A DNA stretch of 24,879 nucleotides. Origin: Sphaeroforma arctica JP610. Lineage: Eukaryota > Opisthokonta > Ichthyosporea > Ichthyophonida. Each line of letters opens with the position of its first letter. Position 1 is the first letter of the stretch. Of the stretch, positions 11,074 through 19,549 are shown in pieces. Both the position numbers and the translations under genes were made by a program. The notes beneath the pieces are model-generated. The model did no database searches. It saw only the letters and a list, made by a program, of their open reading frames with translations, and had not been told where the DNA came from. The stretch lies in the NCBI RefSeq assembly GCF_001186125.1, contig NW_014040032.1, forward strand, positions 6,102 through 30,980, in the 5' to 3' direction.

Positions 11074-11196
11074 ACTCCCGAGAGCTAATCAAGTTGCTCA
11101 AATTACTCTCAAGAGTTGAGTTAATACTTAACCGACTTCCGAGAGCAGATTAAGTTTCTCAACCGATTCCCGAGAGTGGATTATGCCTGTCAACCG
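11074..11196. repeat. Minisatellite, four units of 30-31 bp
   Basis: Four diverged units run 11074-11104, 11105-11134, 11135-11165 and 11166-11196. The shared core is roughly CCGAGAG, then GATTAAG, then TCTCAACCG. It sits about 200 bp before the TATA box of the LTR that leads into element B, so it may be part of that LTR's U3 region, where repeated enhancer-like blocks are common. It could also be an independent minisatellite. Confidence 0.8.
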
Positions 11197-11224
11197 CAAC
11201 ATTTTAATAATAGCTGCGGTTCTA

Positions 11225-11482
11225 TGTGAATCACAACCTAAGCGGAAAGGCATCATGTGATCAGCGTGAGATTTAGTTGCAGAGAAGTTGAAATAGAAAA
11301 GCATCGAAGTGTTAAAGTGTCCCGCATAAGGTTTCTCATACTGACCATATGAGTTTTTACCCTGGCCAGCCCAAGCGGCTGAACACTAGCACAAACACCT
11401 TAGGTATAAAACCAAAGGTGAGGTCAGAAATAAATACATACATTTGCACTTTATTTATAGTCTACTACATTGTACTCTAGCA
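11225..11482 (+). repeat. Probable 5' LTR of element B (start uncertain)
   Basis: The right edge is supported by three things: it ends in TAGCA, the last 69 bases recur at 6004-6072 with the same CA edge, and the gag start of B (RDAYNSKG) follows about 43 bases later. A TATAAAA box lies at 11405-11411 and AATAAA at about 11428-11433. The left edge is a guess at the first TG after the minisatellite. Oddly, it does not resemble the LTR at the other end of B (17649-17849). Confidence 0.5.
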
Positions 11483-11524
11483 GCGCTGGTCATCTTCCTA
11501 ACGTCGTTGGGTATACTGTGATGC

Positions 11525-12170
11525 ACGAGACGCCTACAACAGCAAGGGCGAGTTGAAGAATCGGAATGGCGTATTTATTTTGGATTTCGCTATGGATCGC
11601 TGGACTCCTGAAATCTCATCTGATTACTACCGAGACCAGGAAACCAAAGCCTGGAAGATGGCGTCTACACGCCTGTCCGAGACTGATACGGATTACATTA
11701 CTGATGCTATACTCCTCCAGAACTTGAAGGAAGGAGCCAACCGGAACTGCCGTTCTGTGCATGCGATTGTTTTACCTCTTGCCAATGACGGCTTCTATAT
11801 GAGCCGTCTTTATCAGATCCTTCGCCGTAACCGAAGATCATCAAACGTTACTCGAAGCCAATGCACCAACGCATTGTTGCTTTCATGGTTACCTGCCTTG
11901 AAAACCTGGAGAAAACCTCGTTCCTCACTTTGCATCGCCATGCGGGATTGTCTTACGCTGCCGCAATCATCCAAGAATGCTTCCAGCGCAAGTTTCCAAA
12001 TTGCCATCCATTTCATGGTAGTGCTATGCACTAGCGCAATATTCCTCACGATATTCGCGATGGTGGCAACAATTCGTGATACTAATGATCGCGGTGCTAG
12101 CCGTCGCAATAACGATCGCCGCGAAAATCCTCCGCGAGACCCTCGTCCACCCATTTATGATACTGTTGTT
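11525..12170 (+). pseudogene. Element B, gag region
   Basis: The leading frame reads RDAYNSKGELKNRNGVFIL and then a long hydrophilic helical stretch, and resembles element A just inside its LTR. Later blocks include MHQRIVAFM near 11860 and a helix-rich HAGLSYAAAIIQECFQRKF block near 11940-12000. The end is Arg/Asn/Asp/Pro-rich (RRENPPRDPRPP, about 12115-12155), as in nucleic-acid-binding gag tails. I do not see an intact CCHC knuckle. The region is broken. Confidence 0.6.
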
Positions 12171-12239
12171 GTCCGTCAGGTGCCGAATGATACCAAGACT
12201 CCTCAGAGTGTTTGGATGTTGAAACAATTAAACCTATTA

Positions 12240-12430
12240 TTATGACAACTTTTGGGTGTCGTACAATGGACCCTCCTACGGAACGAATTACAACCACTAT
12301 TCTTCTTGCAATTTATGATCAAAATGATCCACATACGTTCTTTGAAACGCAGCCAGCTACATTTTCGGTCACTAATGAGGTACCATGTAATTGTGACATT
12401 TTAGTAAGTTTTATTGCCCAAGTGACCAAT
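12240..12430 (+). pseudogene. Element B, protease region
   Basis: The frame beginning MTTFGCRTMDPPTERITTTI matches element A (see 8630-8805). It ends with a FSVTNEVPCNCDILVSFIAQ-type strand that resembles the conserved C-terminal part of retropepsins. The catalytic Asp box is not clear. Position between gag and RT supports the call. Confidence 0.55.
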
Positions 12431-12984
12431 TAATTCGTACCTGGTGGGATTGCAATAGGAAGCCCCCGACCTTTGACCTCAAGCTACAGGAATCTCCCGA
12501 TGAATAATACTCTCCTCCCCGGCGATGGTAGAACTCCACCGTAGAGACAGTTCGGTTCCGCAAGGCTTAGAGGAATTGGGCTGGTATTGATAACCTTGCC
12601 CGTCTCGTCAATAAAACTCCTACCCAAGTTCAATACTCGAAGGATCTCTTTAATAAGATCCGCTATTCCGAAGATAGCCATAACTATGTTAAAGGAAGAG
12701 ATTGATATCACCGCCAATCCAGACGTCCCCCTAAAGCGGATTATTTACGAGCAGAAAATCCTCAGTTCATTCAGTGGGAGGAAGAGATCTGCGCCCGTGA
12801 TGAGAAGCGGGGTATCATTGAACGAGGGAACTACTTTAGCCCCCCTCGGATGTCTTCAGCAGTCATGGCTAGGAAGAATCCCCGTGTCGTCCCCGTGTCG
12901 CCCCCAAATTCATTAAGGATATCCGGTGTTGCCAAAACTACAGAGAGATAATCATTGTTTTTTTTTTGTTAATCCCTACCCCAT

Positions 12985-13336
12985 TGTGGTCAAAACCGAG
13001 TAACGCTTAGTAAAAAGTGTTAAGTCTGACATAAGTGAACTCAGTCAGAAGTGCCATTGGGAATGGCGCGCCCTGCTATATTTATTAATCACGATCCTAT
13101 GTGGAACGAAACATTCTCTACAATCGGGTAAAATGAAAACCCCTTTTTTATGGTTTCGGATGAGTCATCACTTCTATCTCATTAAATTATCTGTTCCACT
13201 AATCGGTCCGGTCCTCTGGTCCGGTCCTAAAATAATCCCCTAGGCCCGGTCCTCTGGTCCGGTCCTAAAATTCTCTCTCAGGTACGGTCCTCAGGTCCGG
13301 TCTTTAATATCTGCCTAGTAGGGTACTTTGTCCACA
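12985..13336 (+). repeat. Solo LTR of the element A family, inserted in pol of element B
   Basis: This 352-bp block starts TGTGG and ends CCACA. It matches the reverse complement of 9740-10128 over nearly its whole length, lacking about 45-50 bases in the middle. It lies between the pre-RT and palm parts of the RT domain of B. The flanks CCAT (12981-12984) and TCAT (13337-13340) agree at three of four bases and may be a worn target-site duplication. No internal part follows, so it is a solo LTR. Confidence 0.78.
13204..13327. repeat. Three diverged tandem units of about 40 bp in the solo LTR
   Basis: Units share the core GGTCCTCTGGTCCGGTCCTAAA, in shorter or longer form, and a CT-rich spacer ending in TAGG or CAGG. 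The same array, more diverged, closes the LTR of element A (about 9755-9870). Within each unit GGTCCGG is itself repeated. Confidence 0.8.
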
Positions 13337-14937
13337 TCATGCCGACGGATCAGGAGTGTTTGGACCACATACACCGTGGTGATACGGTGTCAACCATGGA
13401 TATGGCATGTTCATTTAATCTGTTACGCTATTCTGAACGCTTTCGTGATTATCTAATCTGGATCACATCCAAAGGTACGGTGTGGTGCCCTATTGCAGGG
13501 GTGTTTGGTGTAAAGATGATGACCTCCATGCTCCAACATTATGGACCTCAAATTCCGATTTCTCCGAGATGTTGTCAAACATTTTGTCGATGACGGTTGC
13601 ATGTCCCATTGGGGTGCCGACCACTTCAACCGCCATTGGAATAATCTTATTGATTGTGCCTTGATATGCTACCGTGAAGGTATACGTCTTCGGGCATCTA
13701 AGTGTCAATTGGCGCTCCTCCGTGACGCTAGTAAAATCTACTATGGCCGCCAAACTATAAATGGCTATACTACCATAACCCAGAATCGCTTTCCAGCAAT
13801 CTTGTCTCTTCCGCCCTCGAAAGACCGTCGTGTAATGGAAACTTTTAGTGCCACTATGAATTGGTGGTCACAATATATTCCGAACATGGCCTTTATATTG
13901 GTCCCCTTGACAGACCTTACTTCTAAAATGACAGCATTTCAATATACCGCAGCTTGCCATGCTGCATATAACATGCTTAATGAGGCCATTAAGAGTGTGG
14001 TGATGTTGGTTACTCCTGACCCATCCCATCACTTACATTTTTCGTTGACGCTTGTACATTGGCCTAGGCTCTGATTTGTTTGTTCGCATTCCCCGTTCAG
14101 GAGAACCAGCGACTAATTTTTTTCTGTTGATTGGGAACAGCCCTTGAGCTCGAAATGTGCGGATAAGGCTAACCAGGCACTTCAGGCTAATATCCAACTC
14201 CAGACAGCACGAGGACCATCTACTTCGGTCCCTTCCCCTACGTCACTTTAACTCTCGCTCGAGAGACCAAGGGCCCAGCTACTTCCACCATTGCTCTTAA
14301 CCTCCTTCTCCCGGCATATAAGAAGCCCTCATAACTGAGCGTGAACAACTCTACCTGGATCGTGCTTTTGCACTTTCTTACCCTATAAAGCTCAATCAGA
14401 ATGCTTCTCGTATTTTTGACCCAGGGTTCACGGCTATTGCATTAACGGAACTGATCGTTTGTTCCCTGTCTCTTAACGCGGTACATGGTTAAATGCTGCT
14501 CAGCGCCGATACCATATATTTGATCTCGAAACTACGGCTTTGGCCCATGCCGTGGATTAGGATGGTATGATTTTGACCCCCAATCATTATGTCATTAACG
14601 CATGGACTGATCATTTTACGATTCAGTCCTTCTTTCACCCTAACATGGTTTTCTCCGACATCATGAGGGGCGATCGCCTGCTCCGTCTTGTCGAAAAAAT
14701 CTGCCACTTCCACATGTAATTATGTTGTCGATATAGTATCCCGGGGTCCGTCAAAGCTGGACCCTACTATGTGTGCTGCGCATAAACCCCTTTCTTGGTC
14801 CTCACAACTTGTTCAGCCAAAACCGTTTTGGTTTGCTGTCCTCCATGAAATTCTGACAACCTCAAGCTTCATCCCCGGTGGTTCAAACTTCCTGTCTGAA
14901 AACGGGAGGTTCCTGAACTTGACTTCAATACTAGAAA

Positions 14938-15290
14938 AACTTGCCATCAGTATGCCCTCTACCGTGCTATTAATGGTGGTACTGTGGGTAAATTAGCGGA
15001 AGATATGCCGTTGCATCAGCGTTTCTTCTATGTTCTCCGTGAGACAATTATACAGAGTTTTTCGACCGCTTCCTTTGTGCGGTAAACTTCAAAGCAATCG
15101 TTGGCCTTCCCTACTGGACACCGTCTCCCTGGCTCCGCATCTTCTTCCACAATCTTGTTGATGTTGATGAATCTATTGTTATTAACTATGCAACAGATGT
15201 ACTCCTGAAGAACGGTACTGTACAGCTTTAGGCTCACTTCCATGGCGCTATACAATTGCGGGACTTATCTCCAGCGCTAAACAATCTAAT
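14938..15290 (+). pseudogene. Element B, Dam-like block between RNase H and integrase
   Basis: After RNase H, the frames read EFFDRFLCAVNFKAIVGLPYW, in pieces, then TPSPWLRIFFHNLVDV, INYATDVLLKNGTVQL. By eye this matches the clearer block of element C (AVVVVSMWAGATWFPVFL), with a hydrophobic strand, a conserved Trp and a P/A-x-W-h-x-h-h/F pattern. This pattern is known from the Dam-like (N6-adenine methyltransferase-fold) segment of DIRS-type retroelements. The NPPW-like box that would precede it is not clear in B. It sits between RNase H and the linker to integrase. The assignment leans on C. Confidence 0.45.
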
Positions 15291-15299
15291 CTTTACCCG

Positions 15300-16050
15300 G
15301 TGTTCGGAATCCTGTTCCAACCTTGCCATCCCCAGTGATGGTTTTAATTTTGTCGTCAGACTTCTGCTGCGTCCTTTCCTGGGCCGCAAAACACTTGTGT
15401 AGGTGATAAAAAAATGCCAGATCTTTCGGTCTCAAGAAAAGCGTAAGCGACGATGGACTGCTACACCTGCACCTCTGTGGTTTCGAGGGCTCAAAAGGCT
15501 GTGCTGCCGAACACAAGTACACGACCTGTTACTGAATTGTCCCGCACTTCTGCAGCCTCTCTTCTTCTACTCATGGGTTATTTCCTGTAAATGATTCTTC
15601 ACTTGAGCCTCCCCACCCCCCGCCTGATCGACAGGATGTCACTTATCAATCGATTCCCCTGCATCGTTATCTGCCACTCGAACTGTACAAGATTCTTCTC
15701 CCACTTCTGATGATGACATGCCGGATGGTGAGGCCCTTGAGTCACCTATCCTTCCGTCTTCTGCTCACCTTATATCGTATCTTGACCCTCTATCTCGTAC
15801 CTCTGCGATTGTGGATGGTCCGCCCCGTGAACCAGTGGGTCATCTCCTTCCGCGCCATCTCCTTCCGCCACGTACCCCTGTCCGCGACCATCGTGTTTCT
15901 ACAACACTTGAAACTGATCAGCCTACTACTAAAATAGAACCCCTTATTCAACCCCCCACTCCAGGCATTGCTAGTACACTAGACAAGGCTCTAGCAACTT
16001 TAGTCACTACAGCCTATAAGGTTCATGGATATATTATTCCCCCAAGGGAT
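15300..16050 (+). pseudogene. Element B, proline-rich linker before integrase
   Basis: The readable part (about 15718-16065) is rich in Pro, Leu, Ser and acidic residues (MPDGEALESPILPSSAHL and LLPRHLLPPRTPV) with no catalytic motif. Element C has an acidic linker at the same place, and the scrap at 10129-10450 resembles the start of this part. It is broken. Confidence 0.45.
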
Positions 16051-16059
16051 GTCCTTGAT

Positions 16060-16865
16060 GTGATATGACACGTCAATCTTGATGTGATATGGCACGTCCA
16101 TACAGATCGCGGTCACCTCCGTCTGTCCACTCCGATTGCGGCGCTTATTGCAGGAGCATTGCCTATGAACGTTTCTAAAAGAATTTCTTCTTGAGCTCTT
16201 GAATACATGTTCAGCTTGCATTACTCGAGGTGCAGAACCAGGGCCGTTGATTGGTCTGTCCTCTCTCTCAATCTGATCAAGCACCATACTTAGGAGCTGT
16301 TCGTCAGTTAGGCTATAAGGGTATGCTTATTACTTCTCAAGGGTTCAAGTTTATGCTATTTCGCATATAAGAGCATAATCGTCAGGTCCACTATGCCCCG
16401 TTCAGAGGTGACTAAAAACTACGCTGATGTCCTTCAGATGCTTAAGAACCAACCGGAACAATGGGCTACTACTGGTACCTATTTAATTGGCAAGACAGAC
16501 ATAACTTTTAATTCTCAGTGATTTAGGAATTGATGCAAGTCTGAAGGCATTGCTTATCATTTAACCACGATCAGTGAGCGTAGCAGCAATGATCTTGTTG
16601 AGAAATTGATTGATACCTGAAATGTTTGGGTTGACCGCCATGGCTTCCAAGCTACTTGGGTTCTTCAAGACTGGAGATTTGCTCGTGACAACGTAATTCA
16701 AGTGGGAATTCTGTCACTAAGATTTCACTCTACACTCTCATAACTGGCCGGACATTTCACCAATACTCTTACACGAATCTGGAAGCCATCTTAAATAGAT
16801 TGCTCCTGTCCTGATGGTTCCCCGCCCCTATCTTATTAATTCTGCCATCAACTGATCGTGGTCGT
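16060..16865 (+). pseudogene. Element B, integrase region
   Basis: A zinc-finger half reads HTDRGHL near 16095-16120, followed about 80 residues later by LLNTCSACITRGAEPGP near 16197-16245, the C-x2-C part. Element C has NSCTVCIARRG at the same place. The core is faint: TDITFNS near 16498, and further blocks at the spacing expected for the D,D-35-E domain. It is heavily broken, and is identified by comparison with C and by the domain that follows. Confidence 0.6.
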
Positions 16866-17540
16866 GTGGTTTGGGAACGCAATTACCGTGCTCAGCTTTC
16901 CCAGGCCCAACAGGCTAATACCCAACGCTATGATGCTGCGATAATTGCTGTTGGCCGCCAGGTTATGCACCAGAAGAGGCCTTTTCTCTTTTCAGATCCT
17001 GTCCGTTGGGGTGGCCCAGCTACTGTGATGGCTCTCGAGCCACCTGAAATGCATGTTATTCAAAATGTTGCTGCTGAAAAGTCGTACCGTGTCCATCGCT
17101 CGAAGTTCAACGCATACAGTGAACCCATTGGCATATCCGTTCCTCATGTTAAGGGTGCGGGTACATGCAGTGCGTCAGTTTATACTAACTGGTTGTTCTA
17201 CAAGAGCAACTTCCGCAAGGCACCTGAGTTGGATAAAGCTACCCTCGCTGCTGTTTTCCGGGATTAACCTGCAGCAGCTGTTCAGTTCCAGTGTGTACAA
17301 ATTTAATACGCCTTCCGTCAATACCATGCCCTTGCTGACCGCAAGCATCATAAGATTCATAACTGTCGTTTCTCTAAACGTTATCAGTGTTTCCTTCAAA
17401 AGCATCTCTGTTATTCCCAATTCACCGCTATCAAATCAGGCCTTAAGTGCGGTTATTCCCTTGCTAATGATCCCGCCTACCGTGCTGGTCTTTTGCGTGA
17501 CTGGAAAACTAAAAGTACGATGCTACAATCCCTAAACCTC
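16866..17540 (+). pseudogene. Element B, integrase C-terminal (GPY/F-like) domain and extension
   Basis: The first part reads QAQQANTQRYDA, VGRQVMHQKRPF, WGGPATVMALEPPEM and YRVHRSKFNAYSEP. This is the usual shape of the GPY/F-like module at the end of gypsy integrases. An extension shared with element C follows: VYTNWLFYKSNFRKAPELDK (C: VYFNWLMYESPFKDASTVER), then ALADRKHHKIHNCRF and a closing AYRAGLLRDWKTKSTML (C: GFRKNMLEEWRAKQTARV). I do not recognise the extension. It is not a chromodomain by its pattern. Confidence 0.7.
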
Positions 17541-17640
17541 AGTGACTTTCTATACTTCTGCTGTTCATGCTTTTCCTACACTTCTCTACCTCTGTCTGTG
17601 CTACCACGGTTTCTGAAGCCGTTATTTGTTAATTTTGGCT

Positions 17641-17849
17641 TGGGGGGTTGTAAAATCTGCTGATACCGAGCAGCCTGGAAATCAGGACAGGGTTTGGTGA
17701 GTCCATGAGTATCCTGGACCCAACCGAAGGGTCTTGGCGCGCGATGATTCAACGCCAACCAAACTAACGTTGTACACGATAGATGCTTGTGACCTATAAA
17801 AGTCAATGCGCAACCGTTGTACTGGTCACTTTGCTAGAGTGAACATACA
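17641..17849 (+). repeat. Polypurine tract and 3' LTR of element B
   Basis: A TGGGGGG tract (17641-17647) is followed at 17649 by TGTAAAATC. Element C has the parallel junction: GGGGGG, then TGTAATATC (minus strand, 18462 to about 18447). The LTR would end at GTGAACATACA (17849), which parallels GTGAACTACA in C. A TATAAAA box lies at 17795-17801. That gives an LTR of about 201 bp. Its sequence is otherwise different from the LTR at 11225-11482. Confidence 0.6.
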
Positions 17850-18033
17850 ACCACGTTAGGTCATAGAAATATTAGACACGAAAGTACAAACGCTGACACG
17901 AAAGTACCGTACAGTTATCAGTTATGTGATATTTCTCTCTAAGATATGAGATATCCCATATGTACCAGAATGGAATATATAAAATATTTTGGCTGGAATC
18001 ACTGGAATCTGGAGTCGTAAATAGTACATAAAT

Positions 18034-18455
18034 TGTAGTTCACATCACATTAGGTTCATTAACGGTTTATTAGACAACTGTCCGAGCACTTCCAGCATGA
18101 ATGCCCAGACTATCCTGCTGTGTTGACCTTAAGTATGTCCTTCCTGTCTAATCTAACACTTAATCCCCATGATGAGCTGAACCTTCCTTCATCCTCACTA
18201 TGCCGACCTAATCCCGCGACACCTTCCTTACTAGGAAGCTCACCACATCCATCTAGTGATCCTCACATCCATTGTCCGATATAGTGTGTCGTCCTGGCTT
18301 CTTCACCAACTAATAGCTGTCACGTCAGCTCATCAAGTAGAACATATCAGCTCCTCAAATCCCCCTGACAGCCTAGCTGAATTGTCTCCGTGTGCTAGAC
18401 TACGGCAGTTCGGTACCAAGACTCAGTACCGAACTGAACTCTTGTGGATATTACA
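18034..18455 (-). repeat. 3' LTR of element C
   Basis: On the minus strand the LTR starts TGTAATATCC (18455), directly after a GGGGGGA polypurine tract (18456-18462), and probably ends GTGAACTACA (18034). That makes about 422 bp. It contains AATAAA on the minus strand near 18067-18072. The first 63 bases are duplicated at 18612-18674. The right end of the LTR rests on the parallel with element B and is less sure. Confidence 0.6.
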
Positions 18456-18830
18456 TCCCCCCAGGAACGGGCAGACTCGGCTGCAGCGTTCCTCATGACA
18501 CAAAGGGACCTCGTAAAGCGAATAGGATCGCTGTAAAATAGAAATAACGTAGCACTGCCGCCTACTGGCAGTTGTATGTAATGTAAGTATTAAATAACGA
18601 ACGAGCTTAAATGCTAGACTACGGCAGTTCGGTACCAAGACCCAGTACCGAACTGAACTCTTGTGGATATTACATCCCCCCAGGAACGGGCAGACTCGGC
18701 TGCAGCGTTCCTCATGACACAAGGGGACCTCGTAAAGCGAATAGGATCGCTGTAAAATAGAGATAACGTAGCACTGCCACCTACTGGCAGTTGTATGTAA
18801 TGTAAGTAGTAAATAAAGAACGAGCTTAAA
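18393..18830. repeat. Tandem duplication, 219 bp x 2, across the PPT/LTR junction of element C
   Basis: Units are 18393-18611 and 18612-18830, and differ at six positions by my count (about 2.7%). Each holds, on the minus strand, the sequence just after the coding end, the GGGGGGA tract, and the first 63 bases of the LTR. Each also holds a perfect 11-bp inverted repeat, CAGTTCGGTAC with GTACCGAACTG, separated by 9 bases (18406-18416/18426-18436 and 18625-18635/18645-18655). Only the outer unit leads on into the rest of the LTR. Confidence 0.95.
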
Positions 18831-18839
18831 GTGAGAACT

Positions 18840-19519
18840 ATTCGTATTTCACATATCGACCGGGCCACGCGAGCTGTCTGTTTCGCGCGCCACTCCTCCA
18901 ACATATTCTTGCGAAAGCCATCGTCAAATGCAAAACGATATACTTTGTTAACTGCACTGTGCCAACGAGCAACGAACGGCTCACCCACATGCCGAGCGAC
19001 TACTACCTCATCCTCTGGACGAAACCAATCCGCTCACTGGTGCTGGTGCTTATGTGCAAACGCAATACATCGAGCCCAGTATGTATTAACACCTCGCTGC
19101 CATGCGGCGGCTTCTGGATACACAGTGAGAGCATCCACGACTGCATTACGTTCAACAGTCGAAGCGTCCTTAAAAGGCGACTCATACATCAACCAATTGA
19201 AATATACAGTGCTGCTCAAACAGCGATGAGCTTCACCTCTCTCAGGTTCTCCAAGCGGTACCCGATATGCACGTATATTACTGATATGCACGCAATACAA
19301 CTGGCCTGACGCTCTCATGCGGACAATACGGAACACCGGAGGGTCCAAAGCAACTACGTCTGCCGGACCCACACACTCCGGCTGAGATTTGTGCGGTACC
19401 TGCGCCGGACGAAACATCACCACTCTGCCTACGTTAAACATCGGAACATCCACTCGCCAACGGTTCGCCTGACGAGCCTGTTGTGCCTGGGCTTTATCAT
19501 CCATAGCCCATACTTTCAT
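18840..19519 (-). pseudogene. Element C, integrase C-terminal domain and post-integrase extension
   Basis: The frame opens with MKVWAMDDKAQAQQARQANR, then FNVGRVVMFRPAQVP, CVGPADVVALDPPVF and YCVHISNIRAYRVPLGE. This is a GPY/F-like module with the spacing seen in B. The extension continues as VYFNWLMYESPFKDASTVER, ALTVYPEAAAWQRGV, FAHKHQHQ, then VNKVYRFAFDDGFRKNMLEEW with RAKQTARV, ending about 18850. The parallels to B over the whole length argue that the extension is a real, conserved part of these elements. No chromodomain pattern is seen. Confidence 0.75.
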
Positions 19520-19526
19520 ATCGAGG

Positions 19527-19547
19527 TTTTAGGGTTTTAGGGTTTGG
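19527..19547 (+). repeat. Short telomere-like repeat (TTTTAGGG x 2)
   Basis: Two perfect TTTTAGGG units followed by TTTGG. It lies between the integrase core and the GPY/F-like part of element C, inside a readable frame. TTTTAGGG and TTTAGGG are telomere units in some eukaryotes (green algae, plants). Two units can arise by chance, so this is only a note. Confidence 0.6.
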
Positions 19548-19549
19548 CT

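Larger units (their letters stand above)
12590..14720 (+). pseudogene. Element B, RT and RNase H region (interrupted by a solo LTR)
   Basis: The part before the solo LTR reads RDEKRGIIERGNYF near 12800, as in the approach to gypsy RT domains. After the solo LTR come PTDQECLDHIHRGD and STMDMACSFNLL near 13345-13420, VFGVKMM near 13505, and the catalytic box KHFVDDG near 13580. The thumb reads YCREGIRLRASKCQLALL and INGYTTITQNRFPAI, then WWSQYIPNMA and LVPLTDLTSKM near 13860-13930. RNase H follows, with HIFDLETTALAHAVD near 14515 and NHYVINAWTDHFTIQSFF near 14585. These are standard gypsy RT/RNase H landmarks. The region is heavily broken outside 13541-14074. Confidence 0.85.
11225..17849 (+). 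mobile_element. Element B: Ty3/gypsy-like LTR retrotransposon, near full length but heavily decayed
   Basis: Parts in order are 5' LTR, gag, protease, RT, RNase H, a Dam-like block, a proline-rich linker, integrase, a GPY/F-like domain with a further extension, a polypurine tract and a 3' LTR. RT before integrase is the Ty3/gypsy order. It is broken by about twenty or more interruptions, and a solo LTR of the element A family is inserted in its pol at 12985-13336. The sequence at its two ends differs, so it may be a recombinant of two related elements. It is old, and older than the A-family insertion it carries. Confidence 0.88.

Noticed and set aside
11074-11196. Regular repeats of about 31 bp, considered as a CRISPR array.
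   Set aside because: The units are contiguous and diverged with no unique spacers, and the context is eukaryotic.
14688-14996. Plus-strand frame of 102 codons after RNase H of element B.
   Set aside because: The similarity to related elements lies in other frames; this one has no shared motif.
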